From Strongyloides papillosus (taxonomy: Eukaryota; Nematoda; Chromadorea; Rhabditida; Strongyloididae), in the NCBI GenBank assembly GCA_005656395.1, contig SRSI01000023.1:248001-312000 (forward strand): a DNA stretch of 64,000 nucleotides, in the 5' to 3' direction. Within the stretch, counting starts at the first letter, position 1; each line of letters opens with the position of its first letter. Below are positions 45,208 to 56,118 of the stretch, one piece after another. The translations under genes were made by a program, and so were the position numbers. The notes under the pieces are model-generated. The model was not told the DNA's origin. It did no database searches and saw only the letters and a list, made by a program, of their open reading frames with translations.

Positions 45208-47482
45208 TTATCTTAATTGAAATTGAGCTACCAGCGGCAAATGATCGGAACCCGTATAAGAATTAGGCATTGGTCCTAAGTTTCGTGCGATTTCACAATC
45301 ACTTGGTAATGATAATCTTTTTAATAGAGATAGGTTGGGAGTTTCATCAACGAATACCACACTCCTGTCAACTGCCCTTACAGCTACACCATAGAATATG
45401 AAGTCGGGATTGGAGGCATCACAGGTATGATAAGTAGATATTTCAGGTTTTTTTTGCTTTCCTGTGTAATGTTTATATACTGAAGCAAATGACAATCCAT
45501 GGGTGATCGGACCATAGTAATGTCCTCCACTTTTATCTACTAGCTTACAATTATGATCAACTAGAGATCCTCTAATTATTTTATTATTTATATGTCGTAA
45601 GGTTTCTATGGACTTTGAAGAGATTTGCCCTGAGAACGTTGCTCTATCGAAGATTGTTTCACACTTCCCATCAACTATGAAATTATACATCTTCGAGTAT
45701 GGTTGCATATTAAAATCACCACACATTATATAAGCACTAGGATTTTTACAATTTTGTACCATATCTTGCAGATGAGCTAGTAGACAAACTACCTGTGATA
45801 GTTTTAAATCACCACGTTTTGGATTATAGAGAATATGTGTATTAGCAACAAATAAATGCGTCTTATCCTCTGGACACCTGTCATCTTCTGAATTAATCTC
45901 GAATTCTAGAATTTGACCAACTTGTGGTTTTTTATCATGACCAGCAATGAACTCCGAAAAATGAATATCTTTTTTATTTAAAAGTCTAAATTTATTGGAA
46001 TAAAACATTGCACAACCATCAGTAGAATCAGGAAAACATTTAAGAAGAAATTCACCCTTAATATCTATCTTCTCCATTGCTGGTTTAAGCATATTATCAT
46101 AAAAATACTGGTCACATTCTTGCAGACATAATATATCAGTTGTGTATGTTGTTAATTCAGATAGTAATTTTTCGTATCTCTCATCCTTTAACAATAATTT
46201 ATCCATCTCTACACCACCATCATCTTTTGTGATTGCTAAGTGAGTATACATTTCTGGATGATTCATAGCTGCTGACTGAGATAATATATTATAGCATTTA
46301 ATAGTAAAAATACAGGAAGTATGAGTATCTATGGCATTGTTTACATGTTCAAAGGTTCTGAAGATTACATTTCTATTGAGAATACATTTTGTTATGGGGT
46401 CACAGATGATATCATCCATTGAGTTATCATATGAAGATGATTGCCTCTCCTCCATATATTGTAGTGTGCGTTTATAAGCAATAGGATTACTGGCCTGGCA
46501 ACGTTCATATTTATAACTTCTTGAAAGTATACCACTAATTTGTTTCATCCTATACTCTCCTGACGATCTAAAAATAAACAAAACAACTGGTTAAATAAAT
46601 TTATCTCATGCAAACATTTTTAAATTCAATATAAAATTCACCACAGTATAATAATAATAATTTAATTTAATTGTTGTTGTTTTTTAGTAAAACAAAAAAA
46701 AGGTAAAAATAAAATCATAATACTTACCCTTCAGAAGCAGGGAAAAAACCATTAAACGAAGATTTTGGTAGATCACTGTCTCCTTCTCCTAAGCTGTCAC
46801 GTCTCTCTCTATACATAACGGGCGATCGATGATTACTCCTTCTACAAATATTTTCTTTTAAACCGTTATCTTTAAAATTGTGTAATGTTTTGTTATATCT
46901 CTCTAAGTTTATTCTTTCATATTCATAACCATCCTTGATGCTGGGATCTATGTCTCTGAACTTCTTAAAGTCTGATTCAAAATCACTTAGACTATAGACA
47001 GTTGTCCGGTTACCAGAATCACTTTTCCATCTCTTGTTTAATTGCACAACAGGGACAAAGGGTATCTTGGTATCGATAACAGCACGATTCCTATGTGGGA
47101 GTGGAGATATTGATTTTGATAAGATTAATCGAGAACAACTCTTCTCTACTTTCTTCTCGGTCTTTGGTTTTAGGATGTTCTCCTCATAGAATTGATCAAA
47201 CTTGGAGCGTCTCTCGCTTTTTTTTACTGGGCTTACAGAGTAACTATTACTTTTGGTAAACTTCTTTTTACTAGAAAAATCTCCAAGGCGATAGTCATGA
47301 TCTTCACTTTTATTTGATTTACTACTCTTGGGTCTTTTCTTAATATTACCAGGACGATTCTCTGACCTGTAGCACAGAGGATCGTAATGAGATGATCTCT
47401 TCCTGGAATGACTATAATCTTCAGAGAAGGAGAAACTCCTGTCACGTGACTTCCCTCTCCTTCTACGAGAATTCTTCCCCAT
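45208..47482 (-). CDS. Angel/CCR4-type endonuclease-exonuclease-phosphatase family protein
   Basis: Two exons: 47482-46728 and 46567-45208, 704 residues, joined in phase across a 160-nt intron, long for this window. The N-terminal 250 residues are basic and Arg/Ser-rich (MGKNSRRRRGKSRDRSFSFS), as in RNA-binding tails. The C-terminal domain has the EEP active-site series: CYNILSQ, LQECDQYF (metal Glu), VANTHILYNP, MCGDFNMQP and GSDHLPL. CYNILSQ with this spacing groups it with Angel, nocturnin and CCR4 rather than with DNA repair nucleases. Angel proteins act on RNA 3' ends (2',3'-cyclic phosphatase or deadenylase-like activity is reported for the family). Substrate here is not shown. Confidence 0.9.
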
Positions 47483-47777
47483 TCCTCTAAAAATATTATA
47501 TTTATAAACTATAAAACAGACAACATTTCAAATATCAAGGTAAACAACCGTCCATTAAACAAAAAAAAAGATAAAAAGAAACAATAGTATAATTATATAT
47601 GTGTTATTTGTAACAATATATAAACAAAAATGTTTTGATTATGCTCAGTTGAGATATGATAAAAAAGAAAAGTCCTATTACAACTATGCATTAAAAAAAT
47701 TAAAAACAAATAAAAAAATAAAATGATATAAAAAAGAATTTCATTATTATGCTGTTTTTGTTTGAAATTAAAAGACT

Positions 47778-49137
47778 TTAAACATCGGATGTTTTGGAAT
47801 TTTGTGCTGCTTCAAGTTTTTTAAGTAACTCTTCACGGATTGTCAGTTCTTTTACCTCCTCCCATGGAAATGCTACGTGCCCGAAGTGGCCGTTTGCAGC
47901 GGTTGCTTTGTAGATGGGTCTCTTCAGCCCTAGTGTTTTGATTATCATTCCCGGTCTAAGGTCAAAGTTATCATTAACAATAGTTAAAAGTTCAGCTTCA
48001 CTTAATGGAGAGGTACCATAGTCCATGACTGTTATTGATAATGGATGAGAAATTCCAATAGCGTAAGACACCTGAACAAGGCAACGACGACATACACCGG
48101 CTTTGACTAAAGACTTAGCTACCCAACGGGCTCCATATGCCGCGGAACGATCAACTTTGGTTGGGTCCTTTCCAGAAAATGCACCTCCTCCATGGGCACC
48201 CCATCCACCGTAAGTATCAACAATAATCTTTCTTCCTGTCAACCCAGCATCGGATTGTGGTCCACCGATAGCGAAACTTCCACATGGATTGAGGTAAAGA
48301 ATTGTTTGGTCATCCATTAATTTTGCTGGAATTACATGTTTAATTACTTTTTCTGTAATTTCAGATCTTAAGATTCCTAGATCAAGTTCTGGGTCATGTT
48401 GACATGATATGACAATAGTATGAACACGGACAGGAACACATGCACCATTGTCAAATTTGTACTCAACAGTTACTTGAGATTTCGAATCTGGACGTGCCCA
48501 TGGTAGGATACCCTCTCTACGGAGTTTATGGAGATAAGCTAACAATTTGTGAGCAAGTAGAAGTGACAGTGGCATAGCTTCCTCTGTTTCATCAGTTGCA
48601 TAACCAAACATCAACCCTTGGTCACCAGCACCAACATCCTCCTCGGAACGATTGACATGAACCCCTTGAGCGATTTCTGGTGCCTGTTGTTCCAATGCAA
48701 CGAGTAAATTACATGTCTTATAGTCAAAACCTTTTGACGAGTCGTCAAAACCAATTTCCTTGATAACGTTACGAACAACTGTTTGGTAATCAACAATAGC
48801 TTTAGAGGTTATTTCACCCGCCAGTAAAACCATACCAGTCTTTGTGACAGTCTCTTAAAAACAAAATATTAAAATTATTGTATTGTTTAAAAAATCACAT
48901 ACCACAAGCAACTTTAGCGTTAGGATCTTGAGCTAGATGAGCATCTAGGACGGCATCAGAAATCAAATCACACATCTTATCAGGATGGCCCTCAGATACG
49001 GACTCGGAGGTGAACAAAAATTTGTACTCTAAAAACAAAAAATCACCCAAAAAAATATTTTAAAATTTACCTTGATTTATCTCAGCTCTATTATTAGCTT
49101 CATGGGACATTTTCAATCTCTTAGCATCAGTGACCAT
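47778..49137 (-). CDS. sams: S-adenosylmethionine synthetase
   Basis: Three exons: 49137-49071, 49028-48903 and 48853-47778, 422 residues. It makes S-adenosylmethionine from methionine and ATP in the cytosol. Conserved parts in order: [20 protein letters not shown] at the N-terminus, the ATP-binding [15 protein letters not shown], and the P-loop-like [20 protein letters not shown]. The catalytic His of GHPDK and metal-binding Asp residues are present. The first 22 residues ([20 protein letters not shown]) are a variable extension; a start at the internal Met10 is possible. Codon use is less AT-extreme than in the neighbours, as expected for a highly expressed gene. Confidence 0.97.
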
Positions 49138-50058
49138 TTTTAGTATGTTTTAGGTTGAGAATTCCGCAAAACAAATAACAACAGCGTAAATCCTATAATA
49201 TGTATATTTTAAAATAATAACCATAAAAAATAATTAACCTATTACTTAAATAATATTTGAATATAAAACGCGAAAAAAAAATTTGGTAGAAAATATTATA
49301 TATCAAAAATTCTCAAGTTTAATTGGAATAATGAGTACTCCATTTTAGTATTACATACTTTGCTTTTACAACGAAAAAATTTAATAATTTAAGTAAAGAA
49401 ACTGGATTTGATGTAATTTAAAGGTTGAGTAGTTTGAAAATAACCTTTATTATTGTTTTTTTGAATGGTATTGGGGAAGGGAATTCAATTATGTTGATGG
49501 AATCAAGTTATAAATTTTTTTGATGATTTCAAGGAATATATACGAATTTAATAAAATTTTATGAGGTAAAGATTTTTAATTAAGAATATTAGAGATGGCT
49601 GTATATAAATGAGATAAATAGAAACTTTCTTTTTATTACATACTTCCGATGAGTAAGCTTATTGGATATATAGACAATTACCACTATTTATTCAAAAGAT
49701 ATAAAATTGTATATGTTGTTTAATTATAAGATAAACAGAACCAATTATTTATAGAGTATCACTTTTTGTTTTCAGACAGGATATTCATCTTTCCATATTT
49801 ATATAAATTTTCAATTTGGATATAATAAAATAATTTCATAAAAAATAATTAAGGCACTGATCTTTGATCCGAATAATATACAAAGTTAATTTTATCATAT
49901 TTAATAAACAACAATAAAATTATCAACCGACCGTTATTCTTCTAATCAAACATCTGATTGTTCCCAATTATCTCTCCTACATATTGTGCATACACGTCGT
50001 TAAGACTATCTATCATTAATTTCCATATACTCTATACCATTTTATTAAAAATAGAATA
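49138..50058. other. Divergent intergenic region (S-adenosylmethionine synthetase / racemase)
   Basis: About 920 bp between two divergent start codons; both promoters should lie here. No element or RNA gene recognised. Confidence 0.5.
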
Positions 50059-51162
50059 ATGAATATTGTGAAGTTGTTTTCGGGTGTGAAAGTTTTAGAA
50101 CTTCCAGGTCTTGCTCCAGTTCCTTTTTGCGGTCAAATTCTTGCTGATTATGGGGCTGATGTTGTTTACATTCAGAAGGTATGTTTTTTGGTCAAGTAAA
50201 ATTGAATATGCCTTTTTTTATTTTGTCTTTAATTAATACAGAAAGGTCAAACAAGAATGGCTGAAGATCCCTTTTTGAGAGATAAAAAAGTAATATCATT
50301 AGATTTTAAGGAAGACCTAGATAAATTAAAAAAATTGTGCCTGGAGTGTGATGTCATCTTGGATCCCTTTCGACCTAAGGTTATGGAGAGTATTGGATTA
50401 AATCCAGTACAGATGATGGAGGAGAATAAGAAATTAATTATTGCCAGAATTACAGGTTATGGACAATTTGGAAAAATGAGTAAACTTGCTGGACACGATA
50501 TAAACTACGTCTCAATGTCAGGGATGTTACCAATAATAAGTGGTTATGACAAAAAACCCTACTGGCCACCGGCAAATTTACTCGGAGACTTCTGTGGTGG
50601 ATCTCTTTCAGCAGCCTTCTCCATTGCGGGGGCACTATATAATCGTGAAAAAACCGGCAAAGGCTGTTTGATTGATGTCTCCATGACTGATGGTGTTTCA
50701 TACTTGTCATCATTCTTATCAGCAACCAACGAAAAAGATGAGTTCTGGGGGCAGGAGTATTCTGTATTTAATGGAAAATTCCCTTTATATCGGACATATA
50801 AAACACAAGATGACAAGTATATTGCAGTAGGGGCTCTTGAACCTAAGTTTAATGAAATATTGTTTAAAACTTTAAACCTTCCACATCTCTCATTTAGTGA
50901 TGTTATTGAAAATCCTAAAGAGGTTGGCAAAGTATTGGAGGATGTATTTTTATCAAAAACTCGAGATGAATGGAGTAAAATATTTGAAAACAAAGATGCT
51001 TGTGTTACGCCAGTATTGTCATTAGATGAAGTTAAAGAACACCCTTTACATAAGGACCGAAAAACATTCTATATAGATGATAATGGCAAATCACGAGCCT
51101 ACCCATCACCAAGAATATACTACAAAGAAAATTTAGAATTCCTCCAAAAAAGTAAAATTTAA
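50059..51162 (+). CDS. Alpha-methylacyl-CoA racemase (CoA-transferase family III)
   Basis: Two exons: 50059-50178 and 50242-51162, 346 residues. The enzyme interconverts (R)- and (S)-2-methylacyl-CoA so that branched-chain fatty acids can enter beta-oxidation, in peroxisomes or mitochondria. Catalytic residues line up with those of the bacterial racemase MCR: His125 in AGHDINYV, Asp156 in LLGDFCGG, Glu240 in GALEPKF. The N-terminal [20 protein letters not shown] and [11 protein letters not shown] are family hallmarks. The C-terminus (..EFLQKSKI) has no clear SKL peroxisomal signal, and no mitochondrial presequence is evident, so the compartment is open. Confidence 0.95.
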
Positions 51163-52669
51163 TAAAATATTGTTATTATATATAGTGTTATTTTTACAAC
51201 ATCCACACATTTTCAATATATTCCTATAGTTAAATTATATATGATTTTTTGATTACTGTGTGCCTTTGACAATTTAAAATTAAAATGCTTTTTATTAAAT
51301 CTACATTTCAAATTAACACTATTCTTGATAGTGAAAAACATTTTAAGTAATAAATAAGGAAGATTATCTCTTTTTTAAAAACAAAAAAAAGTAAATAATT
51401 GCTAGTTTATATAATATTAATTTTTTGATTAAATATTAAATTTTTTTCACTATTTATATATACTTTTTATACGAGAAAGTAATAAAAAATTACTGTATTT
51501 AAAAGAACATTAAGTGTATTTGTAATTCTTGCAAAATATTAAAAAAACTGATATTTAAAGTAAATATATTAATTTGCATTTCCTAGGATTAAAAAAATGA
51601 ATTTTAGGATAATGTTGATATATGCATGGTATTATAAATTATTTGTAAAACACTTGGACAAAACAAAAGGGCCTATTTTTATCCATACGATTATCATAAG
51701 AATTTATAAGTTTTGAAGCATTGTGAATGTGTTACTAGAAATAGTAAAAATTTCTATTAACTATCGTCTTTTGTCATATTATAAAAAATTTTGATTACAG
51801 ATTTAGTATATTGGTTTTTTTTATTGTTTCAACTGAAAATAACTATTTTTATAAACTTCTTTTCATACTCTCATGAGATTGTTAAGTATTTTAAATGAAA
51901 ATACATTCATATAAATTCATATATGCATGTTATGACAATGATGCACCAATTTTTGCTTTTTTTCCTTTATTTATAAGTAAAGCTCTGAGATATTTATTGG
52001 TGTGAACTATTAAGCAAAAATAATATTTTCGATGATTCTTGTTACATTATCTAGCAGATAGTTTGATGTTGCAAAGTATTAATCTTAATCACACTTCATT
52101 TGTAAAATTGTATTTACTTATGTCAATTTTTGTGTTGTTTAGTCACTTATTTTAAAGTATTTTTAATTTTAGGAAGAGCTACTTTTTTCATATAATTGTA
52201 ATTATTTATCAAATTTCCTAGTAAAATAGCCATAAGTTTTAATATTGGTTATTAAAAAGATATTATATATTCTTAATATAAGATATATTTGCTCCTTTAA
52301 AAATATCACAAAAAAAATTATTTTTAGTAACAAAATTACACAACCTCGTGTTCTTTGAATAGGATATCAAAAATATTTATATTCCAAACTCCTATAAGTA
52401 CCAATAATTTCTTTTAATTACTTTATTTATATTTCACAATTATCGAAGGAACAACCAATTGAAAAACCTTTTAAAGACCAGATTGTTACTTTTTTTCCAC
52501 TTTCTGTAACTGAAAAATTTTATAAAACATTTAATAATATAAAATAACTAATAATATTCTCGAGATTTTAAAAAAATTGCACTTTTACAGATGATCTTTA
52601 TTGTCAGATTTGGATATTTAATTGACTTGTATAAAATTTTATTTGCATTTTAATACATTTTAGGTTACC
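51163..52669. other. Intergenic, nothing recognised
   Basis: About 1.5 kb, AT-rich. A polypyrimidine-AG (ACATTTTAG) ends six bases before the next start codon and could be a trans-splice acceptor. Confidence 0.45.
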
Positions 52670-53179
52670 ATGCTGGCATTTTCTACTTTTCACAATCGCC
52701 GTTACTTCATCCTTTTTATTGGATTAAATTTACTATGTTTGAATGTCATTGTTAATACCACTGCAATGGCTGAAGTTGATGAGAAAAATAATAATAAAGA
52801 TCATCAACAACTTCCTGACTCTCCACCTAGTGATGTCTTGTATAATCATATTCAATTTGATGATGACTCTAATTTTATTGAGAAGAGAGCCCGTAATCCC
52901 TATGCCTGGAGTAAAATTCTTAAACGTGACATAAATCAAGAAAGATATTTTTTTGAACCTATATCCTATTTAGATATTCCACCCTTCGTACAAGTTAGTA
53001 ACAGAAAAGCAAGAAATCCTTACAACCCATGGAAGATGAACACATTACAAGGAAAGAGAGGAAGAAATCCATATTCATGGGAAGTCAATCCTGCTTACCA
53101 AAAAAGAGAAATAAATCAAGGAAATTGGTTTAGTTTCAGACCAACTAGAAATCCGTATGCCTGGGCTAATGTATTGTAA
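52670..53179 (+). CDS. Neuropeptide-like precursor with four RNPYxW repeats
   Basis: Single exon, 169 residues. A signal peptide occupies about residues 1-34 (hydrophobic core FILFIGLNLLCLNVIV). Four copies of RNPY-(x)-W follow: RNPYAW 75-80, RNPYNPW 115-121, RNPYSW 132-137, RNPYAW 160-165. Dibasic sites lie around them: KR 72-73, KR 85-86, RK 112-113, GKR 128-130, KR 145-146. Cutting there would give ARNPYAWSKIL, ARNPYNPWKMNTLQ (C-terminal Gly, so possibly amidated), GRNPYSWEVNPAYQ and a longer C-terminal peptide. Signal peptide, repeated core and dibasic sites are the three marks of a neuropeptide precursor. I do not recall a named nematode nlp family with this core. Confidence 0.8.
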   Translation: MLAFSTFHNRRYFILFIGLNLLCLNVIVNTTAMAEVDEKNNNKDHQQLPDSPPSDVLYNHIQFDDDSNFIEKRARNPYAWSKILKRDINQERYFFEPISYLDIPPFVQVSNRKARNPYNPWKMNTLQGKRGRNPYSWEVNPAYQKREINQGNWFSFRPTRNPYAWANVL

Positions 53180-53666
53180 AAAAACAAACTTTCCACTGGA
53201 TGTAATTTGATGAGGGACGATAAAAATTGAATTAAATATACACTTTTTACTCTTGAAAACGTATTAAGACAACTCCATAAAAAAATTTCCAATATTTTCT
53301 ATTTCATACAAATTAATAAATGATGAATGAGCTATTAAAATGAGAATGGTACAGTAATTTTATAATGATGAAACCACAGTATTTTTTTTATTTTCATTTT
53401 TTTAACCATATATTTTTAAAAATGTTTTGAGGATGATTAAAAGTTTTAAATAAATTTAATTTCTTTTAATTCTTTTATCGTTTCATTATGGGATTTAATT
53501 AGATCACTGATATTTAATGGAATTATTGTGCACTTTATATCAGTTTATCATGTCGTAGTGAATAGAAATTTTATTTTAAAAGTATGAGATTAAAGTTGGA
53601 GATAACCTAATTGTTAGTGAATAATTTATACATAAATAATAGAATATTGTTATTAAAGGCATTTTA
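53180..53666. other. Intergenic between neuropeptide-like gene and collagen
   Basis: About 490 bp of AT-rich spacer with no recognised feature. Confidence 0.5.
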
Positions 53667-54790
53667 ATGTGCAAGATGTCTTCTAAAGCAATTGTTACAG
53701 TAACGCTATTCTCGATATGCTGTTTAGCACTTATATTCTCTACGTACTGGAAAATTATGGATGAGGTAGATAGTTTGTGGAGTGAATTTGATGGTTCAAT
53801 TAATTCATGGAAAGAAGATACTTTAGATATTTGGTCTCAACTTAATGATATAAAACAAACAAAGAAAATTCCCAACGATTTTCTCAGGCAAAAAAGACAA
53901 ATTTACACCAATTATGAGGCTAATACTCAAAGAAATGCTCCACCAAAGTACATTGGCGCTGATATGCCTTATTATAATGCTTATTCTGGATATGAAAGTT
54001 ATAATCCTATGAATAATAGAAATAGTCACCAACCCCCTATAGTTGAAGATGAGCCTAAAGATATGCCTGTTGAAGAACCGGCCTGTGGTATGTTTATTAT
54101 ATCCTTACTCTTATTAATTATTTAGTTTGCAACACCGAAAATAACTGTCCAAAGGGTGAACCAGGTCCTAGAGGTGTACCAGGTTTCGATGGTCCAGAAG
54201 GACCTAACGGTATTCCTGGATTACCAGGTGTTAACGCTCCAGATGTAAGACAAGAAGTCCACCAATTTGATAAATGTTTCACCTGTCCACCTGGCTTACA
54301 AGGGCCACAAGGACCACCTGGAAGAACAGGACATCGTGGAATGCGTGGACCAATGGGATCTTCAAGTTTACCGGGAAGAAATTCAGCACCAGGCAAACCT
54401 GGTGAACCAGTAAGTTTAAAAATTTACCTTATTTATACTAAAAATTTGTAGGGACCACCAGGACCAATTGGCTTACCAGGATTACAAGGCCCACCAGGAG
54501 AAGCTGGTGAAGATGGTACTGCCGGTATTGGATTAAAAGGATCCAAAGGAGAAACTGGACAACCAGGTCCACAAGGAGAAGAAGGAGACCCTGGAGATGA
54601 TGGAAATCCAGGTCTTATCGGTGTACCAGGACCAAGAGGACCAGTTGGAGAACCAGGAAGAGCAGGCAAAAACGGCGATGAAGGAGTCATCGGTACTGAA
54701 GGCCAATCAGGAGTCGACGGAGGATACTGCCCTTGTCCAAGACGAAACAACTACAAAAGAATACGTTTCAATCCCTATGTTTCTCTTTAA
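53667..54790 (+). CDS. Cuticle collagen A
   Basis: Three exons: 53667-54087, 54126-54409 and 54452-54790, 347 residues. It is a nematode cuticular collagen: an N-terminal membrane/signal segment ([20 protein letters not shown]), the conserved [10 protein letters not shown] region, a furin-type site RQKR at 74-77 releasing the mature chain, then Gly-X-Y blocks interrupted and flanked by cysteine pairs (CNTENNC, CFTC, CPC) that cross-link trimers. It ends in [14 protein letters not shown] and a short tail. The second copy at 59757-60709 has the same layout. It is secreted by the hypodermis into the cuticle, timed to the moults. A polyadenylation signal (AATAAA) follows the stop. Confidence 0.95.
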
Positions 54791-54841
54791 ATTTATTTTT
54801 TAATATATCCTTAATAAACAATATTACATCTAAACAACAAA

Positions 54842-55455
54842 CTATTTCTTGGATGCCTTAACATCAACACAATCCAATCTTCCTCTAATAACATTAGCTC
54901 TTACAGAAATCAAATCTCTTCTCCTTCCGCCTTTTACCAAAACTTGAGAGTGTTCCTGCAAATTATGTCCAACTCCTGGAATATATGCACAAACTTCATC
55001 CCCGGTTGATAATTTAACAATAGCACACTTTCTATTTCCTGAATTAGGTTTCTTTGGATGGCGAATGACAGCTTAAATTTAGTGGAAAAAAATAATCATT
55101 TTAGTGTAAAAAATTTATAAAACGACATACTTTTAAGAACTATTCCTTTATAATAGTTGTAGCCGGAAATTTTGTGTTTATCCTTGGAGCAAGGCTTTCT
55201 TCTTGGTGGTCCATTACGTTCATATAATTGCTGAAATGCATTGTTGGTGTTTGTGTTGTGGTCTTTTAGTTAGAGAGAGATTTGAGTTAAAATTACCTGT
55301 AGAAAGTTATTCCTCATTAATGGTGGGGAGGTTTGGAATTGGCGAACAATAGGCGTTAATGATGGACATCTTGGTGTATTATTTACAAGTATTGATGAGT
55401 ACAAGGAAGTATTTCTTGTGAGATATTTAAATCCAGAGCACAAACTTGAAAACAT
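54842..55455 (-). CDS. mrps-12: Mitochondrial ribosomal protein S12 (uS12m)
   Basis: Three exons: 55455-55297, 55230-55131 and 55071-54842, 162 residues. The first 45 residues are rich in Ser, Arg and Thr with no acidic residue ([15 protein letters not shown]..), as in a mitochondrial presequence. The S12 core follows: [52 protein letters not shown] and [21 protein letters not shown] and GHNLQEHS are the decoding-centre segments of all S12 proteins. It serves the small subunit of the mitochondrial ribosome. It is convergent with collagen A, ending 52 bases from its stop, and divergent from the small membrane protein gene 317 bp away. Confidence 0.96.
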
Positions 55456-55772
55456 TACTTACCTTCTTTAAAAAATTATTAAATATCCCCAAAACACATT
55501 CTTATGTTGGCCGCGTCTCACTTTCACAAAAGCACACACTTTATCGTTGTAAGATCATAGAACAATTTAACATCTAACTTAATTTGCAATCAAAAAATGA
55601 TTAACTGACAAAATTTCATAAGCAAATAAAAAGATGTCACTATAAAGAAAATAAAACTTTCTCTATTGTATTTGATCATTAAATAAGGTTGTCAAAGTGA
55701 AAATGTCCCAGAATGTAATTAATTCTCAAATATATAAATAGTCTAATTTAATTTAGCTTTAATGATTATAAA
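55456..55772. other. Short divergent intergenic region (S12 / small membrane protein)
   Basis: 317 bp between divergent start codons, plausibly one two-way promoter. No motif identified. Confidence 0.4.
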
Positions 55773-56118
55773 ATGATAACATCTGAAGCTGTGAAAGCTA
55801 GTTATGATTTTAATTTAATTATAATTGTTTTTGTTTGCGTTTTATTTTGCTTTCTCCTCCGCCATTTTAATGATTTTTATACTGGAAAAACTGTAAGTGA
55901 ATTATTTTTAGAATTTCCATAATTAGTTTATTATTATTTACCGTTAGATAACACTCGTGGAGGAAGGAACATGGATTGGGAGATTCAAACACAAGAAGAA
56001 AGAGAACACCGACAGTCTAAGGATGATAGAAAAAGACTTCGATGAGATGTATCGTTACATGAAACTGGCGAACAAGAAAAATTTTACCGATCAAAGCAGT
56101 GATGAGGAGGCTCAATAG
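55773..56118 (+). CDS. Small single-pass membrane protein, unrecognised
   Basis: Two exons: 55773-55892 (40 codons) and 55948-56118 (57 codons with stop), 96 residues, with a consensus donor GTAAGT and acceptor CCGTTAG. Residues 13-31 (FNLIIIVFVCVLFCFLLRHF) form one membrane span close to the N-terminus. The rest is charged and cytosolic-looking: TWIGRFKHKKKENTDS, IEKDFDEMYRYMKLANKK, and an acidic SSDEEAQ end. Both exons keep phase and have even amino acid composition, so this is a real gene although each exon is short. I do not recognise the family. It could be a small mitochondrial or ER subunit; its divergent partner is mitochondrial S12, which is a hint only. Confidence 0.75.
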
